Part shown: in pieces, positions 27,842-36,509 of the stretch
How positions within the stretch are numbered: the stretch's first letter is position 1
Layout: each line of letters starts with the position of its first letter
Assembly: GCF_018380615.1 (NCBI RefSeq)
Contig: NZ_JAGYVZ010000011.1
Location: 121,052 to 185,051, forward strand
Reading direction: 5' to 3'
DNA length: 64,000 nt
Source of the DNA: Flavobacterium psychroterrae
Lineage (GTDB): Bacteria > Bacteroidota > Bacteroidia > Flavobacteriales > Flavobacteriaceae
The notes under the pieces: generated by a model
Seen by the model: only the letters and a program-made list of their open reading frames with translations
Databases searched by the model: none
What the model was told of the DNA's origin: nothing
Made by a program: the position numbers and the translations under genes

Positions 27842-27869
27842 ATCTCAAAAATAAGAATTAAAAACAAGA

Positions 27870-27900
27870 AACCCGACAGATTTTAAAAACCTGTCGGGTT
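27870..27900. terminator. CCCGACAG hairpin, terminator after S46 peptidase gene
   Basis: AACCCGACAG and CTGTCGGGTT form a 10-base-pair stem with an AT-only TTTTAAAA core in the loop. It lies 22 bases past the S46 peptidase stop on the minus strand. The same hairpin occurs near 30.97 kb and, broken, at 63.85 kb. Confidence 0.75.
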
Positions 27901-27921
27901 AAACTATAAATACAAATTGAA

Positions 27922-30066
27922 TTATTTTACAATAGTCAATTCATCAATAATATTTTTAGCGCCTGCATATTTGTCTATAATCCAAAGTACGTAACGAATA
28001 TCTACGTTAATTGTTCTTTGTAATTTAGGATCAAAAATAACATCTCCAGCCATAGCTTCAATATTTCCATCAAAAGCAATTCCTATTAATTCCCCTTTTC
28101 CGTTAAGAACGGGTGAACCGGAATTCCCTCCTGTAATATCATTGTCAGTTAAGAAATTGATTGGCATATAACCATCCTTATCTGCATATTGACCATAATC
28201 TTTCGCTTTGTTCAACTCTAATAAACGAGCCGGCAAATCAAATTCCTGATCTCCTGCTTTATACTTTTTCACCATACTTTCCATGGTTGTATAATTGTTT
28301 ATTTTAGCATCATTGCGCGTGTCAGCAGGCAAAGCACGAACTTTTCCGTAAGTCAATCTCAACGTTGAGTTTGCATCCGGATATTTGATAGTATTTAATT
28401 TTGATTCTCTTAAACCTTCCACTAATTCACGGTAAGCAGTTGCAAAACCATCATCAGATTTTAATTGATCATCTGTTTTAAAACGAAATTTTGTTGTCAA
28501 ATCATTAGAGATAATATACAAAGGATCGTGAACAATTGCCAACGGTTTAGGGTCAGCCATAAATGCCAACACTTTTTCTTTGGTCGTAAAATAACTTGTT
28601 TCTGTTGCTTTTGTTACATCTGCAGTAAAATCACCATTATTTGCTGATTTCATTTTAGCAATTTGTGTAGCTAAACCATATTCAGCTCCTTTTGCAGCGT
28701 ATAAATTCAATTGTGCCGTTAAAACATCTTTTTCAAGCGGAGCATAAAATTCACCGTAAATATTATCAATTAATGCATTGATCTTAGGTAACATTTCTGC
28801 TTTTTTAGCATCATTTTCTTTATAATAAGCAATTAATGCATTTCCTAAATTTGCTGTTCCGGATGCATATGCCGAAGTACGCAAAAGTTGGCTTAGATAA
28901 TTATCGTGAGTCGCTTTTAAATTTGTCGATCTGTAATAATCATTAATAGTAGGAATTACATTTTCATACTTCTCCTTATTAGCCGGTTTATTTGCCCATT
29001 CGTAGAATTTATCTTCCTGTTCAGATTTAACATCTACGGTTCCTGCTTTTGTTAAAGCATCGATCATTCCCTGACGGTTTTTCCAGTAATTTGCTGTCGA
29101 AGCATATTTAGATGCATATTGCAAACGAACTGTTGCATCTTTATCCATATACTTTTTCATTACATCCATTCCGGTTTTAGCACCTTCAACCCAAGCAGGA
29201 TAAGCATATTTAATATTTTGTTCGATTCCACCAGCTGGCATCCAACGGTTTGTTCTTCCCGGATATCCTAAAATCATCGCAAAATCATTTTCTTTTACAC
29301 CTTTAATACTTACAGGTAAGTAATGTTTAGGCTGCAAAGGCACATTATCTTTAGAATATGTTGCAGGATTTCCCGCCTTATCAGCGTAAACTCTAAACAT
29401 CGAGAAATCTCCAGTTTGACGAGGCCATTCCCAGTTATCTGTATCTCCACCAAATTTACCAACACTTTCAGGTGGCGTTCCCACTAAACGAACGTCTGTG
29501 TAATCCTGATATACGAAATAGTAATATTCATTTCCCTGAAAGAAAGGACGAACAGAAACGGTGTATTTTCCACCTTCATTATTTTCTTTTTCAATCAAAT
29601 TGATTTCTTGCTGAATAACTGCATTTCTTTCCGTTTCAGTCATTGTATCATTTACTTTTGATAAAATTCTTTTAGAAACATCGTCCATACGAACAAAGAA
29701 ACGTACATATAATGATTTTGGTTTCATTTCGGCAGTTCTTTCTTTTGCCCAAAAACCATCTTTTAAATAATTTTTTTCTGCTGTAGAAAGTTCTGCAATT
29801 GCATTATATCCACAATGATGATTTGTTAAAACCAATCCATCTTTTGAAACGATTTCAGCAGTACAACCTCCGTTAAATTGTACGATTGCATCTTTTAAAC
29901 TATGATGGTTGATACTGTAAATTTCTTCGGCTGTTAATTGCAAGCCCATTTTTTCCATATCTCTATGGTTTAATCTTTCGATAAACATCAAGAACCACAT
30001 TCCTTCATCAGCTTTTACAGGAAAAGCCATTAGGCACATGGTCAAGAATAAAACTACTTTTTTCAT
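27922..30066 (-). CDS. S46-family dipeptidyl-peptidase, DPP7 type
   Basis: S46 enzymes are periplasmic serine exopeptidases that release dipeptides from peptides, feeding amino-acid use in Bacteroidota. The 714-residue protein has a signal peptide (about 1-19, ending VKA), an N-terminal DEGMWFLMFIERLN, catalytic His84 in TNHHCGY and catalytic Ser649 in TGGNSGSPVLNG. The residue 18 positions after the serine is glycine (FDGN, Gly667). Arginine there marks DPP11 (acidic P1) and glycine marks DPP7 (hydrophobic P1), so DPP7-like specificity is inferred. It is full length with a single terminator downstream. Confidence 0.9.
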   Translation of the reverse strand: MKKVVLFLTMCLMAFPVKADEGMWFLMFIERLNHRDMEKMGLQLTAEEIYSINHHSLKDAIVQFNGGCTAEIVSKDGLVLTNHHCGYNAIAELSTAEKNYLKDGFWAKERTAEMKPKSLYVRFFVRMDDVSKRILSKVNDTMTETERNAVIQQEINLIEKENNEGGKYTVSVRPFFQGNEYYYFVYQDYTDVRLVGTPPESVGKFGGDTDNWEWPRQTGDFSMFRVYADKAGNPATYSKDNVPLQPKHYLPVSIKGVKENDFAMILGYPGRTNRWMPAGGIEQNIKYAYPAWVEGAKTGMDVMKKYMDKDATVRLQYASKYASTANYWKNRQGMIDALTKAGTVDVKSEQEDKFYEWANKPANKEKYENVIPTINDYYRSTNLKATHDNYLSQLLRTSAYASGTANLGNALIAYYKENDAKKAEMLPKINALIDNIYGEFYAPLEKDVLTAQLNLYAAKGAEYGLATQIAKMKSANNGDFTADVTKATETSYFTTKEKVLAFMADPKPLAIVHDPLYIISNDLTTKFRFKTDDQLKSDDGFATAYRELVEGLRESKLNTIKYPDANSTLRLTYGKVRALPADTRNDAKINNYTTMESMVKKYKAGDQEFDLPARLLELNKAKDYGQYADKDGYMPINFLTDNDITGGNSGSPVLNGKGELIGIAFDGNIEAMAGDVIFDPKLQRTINVDIRYVLWIIDKYAGAKNIIDELTIVK

Positions 30067-30377
30067 GTTATTTTGTTTAAGTGATGCGAATATAATTCAT
30101 TTTCACAATAAAAAACAACTTAGAACAGCAATACCGAAATTCAAGATGCGTATTTTAGTACAATTTTGCGAAATTCATAATTTTAAAAAGAAAGAAAATA
30201 TGTACTATATACAATTTCTTACTTTATGGAACTCTTAAAATTCAAAGTAAAACCCAATATATTTACTAATATTTCAATTAAATTGTAAAAATAAACTTTC
30301 ATTATTTAAATTTTAAAATAAATTATTTCTTACAAAATATTTTATATATGTTTGCCTTAATTATTTAATTTAAAGAA
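30067..30377. other. divergent gap, S46 peptidase and barrel protein
   Basis: A 311-base AT-rich gap. TATGTTTG at 30347-30354 fits the -7 box for the rightward gene, but no -33 box was seen at the usual distance. A half copy of the ACTTTCATT motif at about 30294 lacks its second arm. No gene was recognised. Confidence 0.5.
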
Positions 30378-30908
30378 ATGAAAAAATTATTACTAGGTGT
30401 AATATTGCTGGTTGCAACTATTACAAATGCTCAAAAAGGGTCGATATTATTAGGTGGAAATGTTGGATTTGCTTCAGAAAAAATTGGAGATTCGAAATCA
30501 ACTAGTTTTGAATTTTCTCCAAAAGTAGGTTACCAATTCACAGACAACTGGACGGCTGGAATTGAAGGAGCTATTGGAACTATAGACGTTAAGGGATTTG
30601 AAAAAACTGAAAATTATAAAATTGGAGGTTTTGTACGTTACTCCACTCCACTTTCTGAAACATTTGCCTTTTATACAGATTTAGGGGCTGGTTATCAAAA
30701 CACTTCGCTAAACCATGCAAAAGGAATGTATATAAATCTTACTCCGGCATTATTCATTAATATGAAAAGAGGATTTGGTTTAAACTTTTCTATAGGAGGA
30801 ATCAACTACGATAATCTTGATGGTAAAAATGATCCAAGACAAGAACGTATAGGATTTGATTTTGGAAAGACATTGAACATAGGAGTTTCTAAAAATTTCG
30901 GACTATAA
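30378..30908 (+). CDS. small outer-membrane beta-barrel protein
   Basis: A 176-residue protein with a signal peptide (MKKLLLGVILLVATITNAQ) followed by alternating strands ending in aromatic residues (GSILLGGNVGFASEK, TSFEFSPKVGYQFTDNWTAGIEGAIG, YKIGGFVRYSTPLSETFAFYTDLGAGYQN, GFGLNFSIGGINYDN). This pattern fits the OmpA-like or porin-family eight-stranded barrel (OMP_b-brl). The C-terminus is NFGL rather than a terminal aromatic. The function is unknown. It is monocistronic, with a hairpin 62 bases past the stop. Confidence 0.78.
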   Translation: MKKLLLGVILLVATITNAQKGSILLGGNVGFASEKIGDSKSTSFEFSPKVGYQFTDNWTAGIEGAIGTIDVKGFEKTENYKIGGFVRYSTPLSETFAFYTDLGAGYQNTSLNHAKGMYINLTPALFINMKRGFGLNFSIGGINYDNLDGKNDPRQERIGFDFGKTLNIGVSKNFGL

Positions 30909-30970
30909 TAATTAGTTTTAACTGAAGATTAATCTGAAATATTTTTTGTTTTTTCGCGTACAAAAACAAA

Positions 30971-31001
30971 AAACCCGACAATTTTAAAATCTGTCGGGTT
31001 T
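30971..31001. terminator. bidirectional CCCGACA hairpin terminator
   Basis: AAACCCGACA and TGTCGGGTTT form a 10-base-pair stem with an ATTTTAAAAT-type loop. It lies between the convergent barrel gene and obgE (stop 24 bases away), has A runs on one side and T on the other, and can serve both. Confidence 0.85.
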
Positions 31002-31024
31002 TCTATTTTGAAAATATTGTTTTA

Positions 31025-32026
31025 CTAATCGTTCAGCATTTTCCAAAGTTTATCTTTTAGATCAGTTAATCCTTGTTGGGCAACTGATGAAATAAACATA
31101 TATGGAATACCCTTGAAAGCAACATCAAGTTCTACTTTTAATTCGGCTTTAAGTTCGTCGTCCAGCATATCACATTTTGAGATTACTAATAAACGTTCTT
31201 TATCCAGCATTTCAGGATTGTATTTTGTTAACTCGTTAACTAAAATATCATATTCACCTTTAATGTCAGGTGTATCAACAGGAACTAAAAACAACAATGT
31301 TGAGTTACGTTCAATATGACGCAGGAAATAATGTCCAAGACCTTTTCCTTCAGCAGCACCTTCAATAATACCCGGAATATCTGCAATTACAAAAGATTGA
31401 AAATCTCTGTAAGCAACAATTCCTAAGTTTGGTTTTAAGGTTGTAAAAGGATAATCAGCAATTTTTGGTTTTGCCGAAGTCAATACAGATAATAAAGTTG
31501 ATTTTCCAGCATTAGGAAAACCTACTAAACCAACATCTGCCAAAACTTTTAATTCCAAAATAACATCCATCTCTACTCCCGGTAAACCTGGTTGTGCGTA
31601 TCTTGGTGTTTGATTGGTTGAACTTCTAAAGTGCCAGTTTCCTAATCCACCTTTTCCTCCTCTTGAAAGAATTTGTTTTTCACCGTCTTCAGTAATTTCG
31701 AATAAAGTTTCTCCGGTTTCTTTATCTTTTACAACAGTTCCTAAAGGCACTTCGATAAATTTATCATCTCCATCAGCACCTGTACTACGATCTCCACCTC
31801 CGTCACCACCGTGACCTGCTTTAATATGTCGTGCAAACTTTAAATGAAATAGTGTCCAAAGTCCTTTATTTCCAACTAAATATACGTGTCCACCGCGACC
31901 ACCATCACCTCCGTCCGGGCCTCCTTTTTCAATAAATTTCTCTCTATGTAAATGTGTAGATCCTTTTCCTCCCTTTCCGGAAGAAACATATATCTTAACA
32001 TAATCTACAAAATTTCCTTCTGTCAT
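31025..32026 (-). CDS. obgE: GTPase ObgE/CgtA
   Basis: Obg is an essential GTPase tied to large-subunit assembly and stress signalling. The 333-residue protein has the glycine-rich Obg fold at residues 1-158 ([29 protein letters not shown]), then the G domain with G1 GFPNAGKST at 169-177, G3 region [25 protein letters not shown] and a G4 written SKCD instead of NKxD. It lacks the C-terminal OCT domain found in some homologues, which is usual for this phylum. The convergent neighbour shares its terminator. Confidence 0.95.
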   Translation of the reverse strand: MTEGNFVDYVKIYVSSGKGGKGSTHLHREKFIEKGGPDGGDGGRGGHVYLVGNKGLWTLFHLKFARHIKAGHGGDGGGDRSTGADGDDKFIEVPLGTVVKDKETGETLFEITEDGEKQILSRGGKGGLGNWHFRSSTNQTPRYAQPGLPGVEMDVILELKVLADVGLVGFPNAGKSTLLSVLTSAKPKIADYPFTTLKPNLGIVAYRDFQSFVIADIPGIIEGAAEGKGLGHYFLRHIERNSTLLFLVPVDTPDIKGEYDILVNELTKYNPEMLDKERLLVISKCDMLDDELKAELKVELDVAFKGIPYMFISSVAQQGLTDLKDKLWKMLND

Positions 32027-32036
32027 TGTTTTGAAT

Positions 32037-32150
32037 TTCAGATTTCAGATTTTAGATTTTAGATTGCTCTAAATCGTATTACTAAATTCTATTGTTTTTA
32101 GTATTCTGTCTCAATCTCAGTTTTTAAGTGCAAACTGAGACTGAAAACTA
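32037..32150. repeat. short-word array between obgE and CBS/DUF21 gene
   Basis: The run contains AGATTTCAGATTTTAGATTT followed by a hairpin CTCAGTTT/AAACTGAG and ACTGAAAACT. The repeated heptamer-like words have no coding potential. They resemble other short-word arrays in this window. Confidence 0.5.
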
Positions 32151-32158
32151 TTTTATTT

Positions 32159-33433
32159 TTACTCTTTTAGCGCTTTTACAAGCACTTTGTCAATCTTTAC
32201 ACCATCCATATCGATAACTTCTAACACAAATTTTTGCCAGATTAATTTTTCACCTTCTTTCGGGATATGAGAAAGCTCAGTCATAATCATTCCGCTTACG
32301 GTGTTTACTTCGTAATCATTTGTTAGTTCGTCTAACTCAAAATAAGTTAGGAAATCGTGTAATGAATAATGTCCGTCAACCAGCCACGAACCATCTTCTC
32401 TTTCTACTAATTTAAATTCATCTTTATAAAAATCAGATGCATCGCCAACTAGTGCTTCCAGAATATCATTTAATGTAATAATTCCCTGAAAAACGCCATA
32501 TTCATCAGATACTAATGCATAATGAATGCCTGTTTTCTTGAAATTTTCAAGTGCTTTGTAAGCTGTTGTCTGCTCCATTAAATAAGGAGCTTCTATCATT
32601 ATAGCGCCCAAATCAAAATGATCGCTTTCGATGTTTGCAAATATATTTTTCAGGGTTACGATTCCAACTATATCATCGTAATTGTCTCTGTAAACCGGAT
32701 AAACGGTATGCAAATCCATTAAAACAAGTTCTTTTATTTTAGCTTTATCGGCATTAAAAGGCAACATGTCTACAGATTTACGGTGTGTCATTAACGAATT
32801 TACTTTTCTGTCGCCAATATGGAAAACGCGCTCCACGATGTCTTGTTCAATTTCCTGAACTTCTCCGCCTTCGGTTCCTTCTTTAATGATCGCCTTAATT
32901 TCTTCTTCGGTAACTTTACCATCTGCCGAAGGTTTTATTTGCAAAACATTCAATAAAAAATCTGTTGATGTTGTAAGCAGCCAAATAAATGGTGCGGTGA
33001 TAATCGAAACAACTTTCATTGGTAATGCAACCGCTTTTGCAATGGCTTCCGGATAATTTAAACCAATTCTTTTTGGCAATAATTCTCCTAATACTAAGGA
33101 GAAAAATGTTAGAATTACAACTACAATCCCAACTGCAACTGAATGTGCGTATGGTTTTAAAACTGCAAATCCGCTAACAAAAATTTCTACATCTACTGTG
33201 ATTTTATCACCACTGTAAATACCTGTCAAAATTCCAATTAAAGTAATTCCGATTTGTACGGTTGATAAAAACTTGTTTGGTGAATTAGCTAAGTCCAGTG
33301 CAATTTTCGCACTTTTATTTCCTTTTTTTGCGGCAGTTTCTAGTCTGTTTTTTCTTGCTGAAATAAGGGCAATTTCAGACATGGAGAAAACTCCGTTTAA
33401 TAGTATTAGAAAAAATATTATTAGTATTTCCAA
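32159..33433 (-). CDS. CNNM/HlyC-type membrane protein with CBS domains
   Basis: A 424-residue DUF21-CBS-CorC_HlyC protein, a family related to CNNM and bacterial CorB magnesium transporters, often called hemolysin-like. The N-terminal DUF21 part (about residues 1-190) has three or four membrane helices and begins MEILIIFFLILLNGVFSMSEIALISARKNRLE. A CBS pair follows (about 205-340: VFHIGDRKVNSLMTHRKSVDMLP, then HYALVSDEYGVFQGIITLNDILEALVG). A C-terminal CorC_HlyC domain (VEREDGSWLVDGHYSLHDF) completes it. The order is complete. Ion transport or its regulation is a family inference. The related GldE lies in a different gene setting, and no gliding gene is adjacent here. Confidence 0.88.
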   Translation of the reverse strand: MEILIIFFLILLNGVFSMSEIALISARKNRLETAAKKGNKSAKIALDLANSPNKFLSTVQIGITLIGILTGIYSGDKITVDVEIFVSGFAVLKPYAHSVAVGIVVVILTFFSLVLGELLPKRIGLNYPEAIAKAVALPMKVVSIITAPFIWLLTTSTDFLLNVLQIKPSADGKVTEEEIKAIIKEGTEGGEVQEIEQDIVERVFHIGDRKVNSLMTHRKSVDMLPFNADKAKIKELVLMDLHTVYPVYRDNYDDIVGIVTLKNIFANIESDHFDLGAIMIEAPYLMEQTTAYKALENFKKTGIHYALVSDEYGVFQGIITLNDILEALVGDASDFYKDEFKLVEREDGSWLVDGHYSLHDFLTYFELDELTNDYEVNTVSGMIMTELSHIPKEGEKLIWQKFVLEVIDMDGVKIDKVLVKALKE

Positions 33434-33496
33434 TTTGAGGGTTATTCGTTATTTAATAGTTCGTTAATATAATTTGCGATTCCAATTTATTAAAGC

Positions 33497-33516
33497 CTCC
33501 CGATAACTATCGGGAG
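33497..33516. repeat. CCCGATA palindrome, copy 1
   Basis: Perfect inverted repeat CTCCCGATA-AC-TATCGGGAG. It is one of three copies of the TCCCGATA-NN-TATCGGGA palindrome in the window. Confidence 0.85.
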
Positions 33517-33525
33517 AAGAAAAAA

Positions 33526-33617
33526 GCCCGGAGCTAAAAAAACTAATTTTTCCTGCCAGAAAACAGCGACCGGAGGAAGCTCGTTTTATGGATAGAAAAA
33601 TAGTTTTTTTAATCGAG
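33526..33617. repeat. structured repeat between two CCCGATA palindromes
   Basis: Outer arms AAAAAAACTAATTTTTC and GAAAAATAGTTTTTTT are near-perfect inverses, with inner arms CCAGAAAAC and GTTTTATGG. The centre AGCGACCGGAGGAAGCTC resembles the AGCGGATAGCAGGAAATAGCTC end of the 20.85 kb element. It lies just downstream of adk. It is probably a dispersed structured element rather than a gene. Confidence 0.55.
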
Positions 33618-33635
33618 TCCCGATAGCTATCGGGA
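33618..33635. repeat. CCCGATA palindrome, copy 2
   Basis: Perfect 18-base palindrome TCCCGATAGCTATCGGGA. It lies 26 bases past the adk stop and might also act in transcript ending or stability, though there is no T run. Confidence 0.85.
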
Positions 33636-33660
33636 TTTCACGTACAGCTGGAAAAAGCTT

Positions 33661-34233
33661 CTACAAATTATCAATAACTGACGTTAATCGCTCTGTAATT
33701 TCTTCGATAGTTCCGATACCGTTTACGGCATGAAACTTATTTTGTTCTTTATAATATCCAATTAATGGAGCCGTTTTTTCATTGTATTCCTGATATCTCA
33801 CACGAATTTTTTCTTCGTCCTGATCATCAACTCTCCCACTTGTTTTTCCTCTTTCTAACAAACGCGCTACTAAAATTTCATCATCAGCTTCTAATGCGAT
33901 TGTTGCTGTAACACTTGACCCAATTGTTGGTAAAAATTTATCCAGAGCTTTTGCCTGATCTAAAGTTCTTGGATAACCATCGAACAAAAAACCATTTGTA
34001 TCAGGATGTTTGTTTACCTCGTCAATTAACATTGCTGTTGTAACTTCGCAAGGAACCAACTCTCCATTGTCCATAAAAACCCTTGCTTTTTTACCTAAAT
34101 CTGTATCATTTTTTAAATTGAAACGAAAAATATCTCCTGTTGAAAGATGAGTTAATTTGTATTTTTCTTTTAAAAATTCTGCCTGAGTTCCTTTTCCTGC
34201 TCCCGGCTTTCCAAATAAAACAATATTAATCAT
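33661..34233 (-). CDS. adk: adenylate kinase
   Basis: Adk interconverts AMP plus ATP with two ADP in the cytosol. The 190-residue protein has the P-loop GKPGAGKGT at residues 8-16, the AMP-binding THLSTGDIFR segment, DGYPRTLDQA, and a short LID (ERGKTSGRVDD) without zinc cysteines, so it is the short form common in this phylum. It is preceded by hpt on the same strand (74 bases apart), which links two purine salvage and energy genes. Structured repeats follow it. Confidence 0.97.
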   Translation of the reverse strand: MINIVLFGKPGAGKGTQAEFLKEKYKLTHLSTGDIFRFNLKNDTDLGKKARVFMDNGELVPCEVTTAMLIDEVNKHPDTNGFLFDGYPRTLDQAKALDKFLPTIGSSVTATIALEADDEILVARLLERGKTSGRVDDQDEEKIRVRYQEYNEKTAPLIGYYKEQNKFHAVNGIGTIEEITERLTSVIDNL

Positions 34234-34307
34234 AATATGAGTGAGTGTTGTTACTTCTGTTTTTCATAAGAAGTTTTAAATGAATATAAGTTGTGTGTGT
34301 GTTTGTA

Positions 34308-34838
34308 TTATTCTGCTAATTTATAAACTTCAGGCAAATTTCGTCCTAAACCATCGTAGTCTAATCCGTAACCAACAATGAATTTATTTGGAATTCTGAT
34401 TCCGATATAATCTATTTTAATGTCTTTTTTGTATGCATCCGGTTTAAAAAACAAAGTAGCGACTTTGAAATGTTTTACATTTTGTTCTTTAAACATTTGT
34501 TTTAATTCTTCAAGCGTATTTCCGGTATCAATAATATCTTCAATTATAACTACTGTTCTGCCTGTCAAATCCTGATTAATGCCTATTAATTCTTTTACAG
34601 TATTTGTTGATTCAGTTCCTTCATAAGATGCCATTTTAATAAATGAAACCTCACAAGGGCTTTTGTATTTTTTCAAAAAATCAGCAACGACCATAAATGC
34701 CCCATTCAAAACGCCAATAAAAATTGGAGTATCATCTCCAAAATCATCCTCTACTTGTGCAACCATTTTAGTTAAAGCGAAATCAATTTCTTTAGCCGAA
34801 ATAAACGGAACAAATTGTTTATCGTGAAGTTGTATCAT
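34308..34838 (-). CDS. hpt: hypoxanthine phosphoribosyltransferase
   Basis: Hpt salvages hypoxanthine (and guanine) with PRPP. The start is placed at MIQLHDKQFVPFISAKEID, 176 residues; a longer frame to 34913 runs through the promoter box CAAAGATA (34863-34870, TATCTTTG on the minus strand) and has no family resemblance. The PRPP motif is VVIIEDIIDTGNTLEEL (about residues 96-112), and the base-contacting region includes YIGIRIPNKFIVGYGLDYDGLGRNLPEVY. The protein is normal in length, and adk follows downstream. Confidence 0.94.
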   Translation of the reverse strand: MIQLHDKQFVPFISAKEIDFALTKMVAQVEDDFGDDTPIFIGVLNGAFMVVADFLKKYKSPCEVSFIKMASYEGTESTNTVKELIGINQDLTGRTVVIIEDIIDTGNTLEELKQMFKEQNVKHFKVATLFFKPDAYKKDIKIDYIGIRIPNKFIVGYGLDYDGLGRNLPEVYKLAE

Positions 34839-35021
34839 TATTTTTATGTTTAAAATAATGGGCAAAGATACAGAATTACAACCAAACTGTAAGTATGAAA
34901 ATAACCATGACACGTATTTTTTTAAGAATGTTAAATATCACTTAATATTTACAAATTTTTTCTAAATAAGTTTTTAGAATTTACTAAATTGTTGTTCTAT
35001 AAATATTTAACTTAAACATAA

Positions 35022-36293
35022 ATGAAAACTACCGCACAAATATTTTCACTATCCTTATTAGCTATAATCACATCCTGTAACGGACAGGTTAAAAAAGAAG
35101 AAAAAGAAGCGCTGGCAAAACAACCTAATATTACTGTAAAAACAGCAATTGGCGATCTGACTTTGCCTCCACCTTATGCATCAGAATCTAAAACAAATAA
35201 TAGTAAGGTTATTAAATGGCCGGAAGGAAAAACGCCTACAGCACCAGAAGGATTTACAGTTACAAAATTTGCTGACGGTCTTGAAAATCCACGCTGGACT
35301 TATATTGCTCCAAACAATGATATTTTTGTCGTTGAAAGTGGAACAAGAACGAGTAAAAACCAAATTACTGTTTTTCGTGATAATGATAAAGACGGGAAAT
35401 TTGAAACTCGTGAAGTTTTCCTAAAAGACCTTAATAAACCTTTTGGAATGTTAATTCTAAAAGACTTTTTTTATGTGGCAAATACGGATGGTTTATACCG
35501 ATATCCTTATAAAAACAATCCTTTGAAATTAGAAACGCAGGGAACTAAAATCCTTGAACTTCCCGCTGGCGGATATAACAATCACTGGACGAGAAATATT
35601 ATCGCGAATCAGGACGGATCTAAAATATATGTTTCTGTAGGTTCCGGAAGTAATGTTGGCGAAAATGGAATGGACAAAGAAGTGCGCCGTGCGGATATTT
35701 TAGAAATTAATCCTGATGGAACGGGCGAAAAAATTTATGCTGCGGGACTTAGAAATCCTGTTGGAATGGATTGGAATCCTGTAAACAAGGAACTTTGGAC
35801 TGCTGTTAACGAGCGTGATGAATTAGGCGATGAATTAGTGCCTGATTATGTTACAAGTGTAAAAAGAGATGGATTTTACGGCTGGCCATATTCTTATTAT
35901 GGAAATAATCTTGACCCAAGAATGAAAGGCGAACGCAAAGATCTTGCTGCCAAGTCTATTGTTCCTGATGTTCCGGTTGGTGCTCACACTGCTTCTTTAG
36001 GGTTGGCTTTCTATAACAAAGAAGCTTTCCCGGCAAAGTACAAAAACGGAATTTTCGTAGGACAACACGGTTCCTGGAATCGCGCTAAAATATCAGGTTA
36101 TAAAGTAGTTTTTGTTCCTTTCGCAAACGGAAAACCTTCAGGAAAACCGGAAGACTTTTTAACCGGCTTTATTTCAAATGCTGATAAAGCCGAAGTTTAT
36201 GGTCGTCCGGTTGCTGTAACGGTTATGAAAGATGGATCGCTGCTTGTAAATGACGATAGTGGGAATACGGTTTGGAAGGTTACTGCAAAATAA
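35022..36293 (+). CDS. sorbosone dehydrogenase-like beta-propeller lipoprotein
   Basis: A 423-residue lipoprotein whose signal ends in IITSC (cysteine at residue 19). The mature part is a six-bladed-propeller of the glucose/sorbosone dehydrogenase type (PQQ-dependent sugar dehydrogenase family): PEGFTVTKFADGLENPRWTYIAPNNDIFVVES, then YNNHWTRNIIANQDGSKIYVSVGSGSN, then AAGLRNPVGMDWNPVNKELWTAVNERDELGDELVPDYVTSV, then FVGQHGSWNRAKISGYKVVFVPF. Cofactor binding and the true substrate are unproven, because many members are of unknown activity. It precedes a TonB-dependent receptor, but a 217-base repeat-bearing gap separates them. Confidence 0.82.
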   Translation: MKTTAQIFSLSLLAIITSCNGQVKKEEKEALAKQPNITVKTAIGDLTLPPPYASESKTNNSKVIKWPEGKTPTAPEGFTVTKFADGLENPRWTYIAPNNDIFVVESGTRTSKNQITVFRDNDKDGKFETREVFLKDLNKPFGMLILKDFFYVANTDGLYRYPYKNNPLKLETQGTKILELPAGGYNNHWTRNIIANQDGSKIYVSVGSGSNVGENGMDKEVRRADILEINPDGTGEKIYAAGLRNPVGMDWNPVNKELWTAVNERDELGDELVPDYVTSVKRDGFYGWPYSYYGNNLDPRMKGERKDLAAKSIVPDVPVGAHTASLGLAFYNKEAFPAKYKNGIFVGQHGSWNRAKISGYKVVFVPFANGKPSGKPEDFLTGFISNADKAEVYGRPVAVTVMKDGSLLVNDDSGNTVWKVTAK

Positions 36294-36342
36294 AATTCCA
36301 ATTCTTTTAAATTCCAAATTCCAAAACACAATGTGAATAATT

Positions 36343-36480
36343 TTAACACATAGAAACATAGGCTTTATTTTGCGAAAAGGCGATTAAAAAGAAACACATT
36401 TCTTTCACATAGCTATGTGAATTAACACTAAGTGAAACGCCTTTTTTACGTCACCAAAAGCTATGTTTCTATGTGTTTAA
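36343..36480. repeat. nested palindromic repeat overlapping the receptor 5' region
   Basis: Outer arms AACACATAGAAACATAG (36345-36361) and CTATGTTTCTATGTGTT (36461-36477) are exact inverses. Inside are AAAAGGCG/CGCCTTTT and the perfect palindrome TTCACATAGCTATGTGAA at 36403-36420. The whole can fold as one hairpin of about 130 bases. From memory this type recurs in Flavobacterium genomes (not searched). Confidence 0.75.
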
Positions 36481-36509
36481 TTGTGTACAAAACCCATCAA
36501 AACTCTTTT

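Noticed and set aside
30292..30312. possible third operator of the GbsR type (ATAAACTTTCATTATTT)
   Set aside because: Only one arm is present; the TGAAAGTTT partner is missing.
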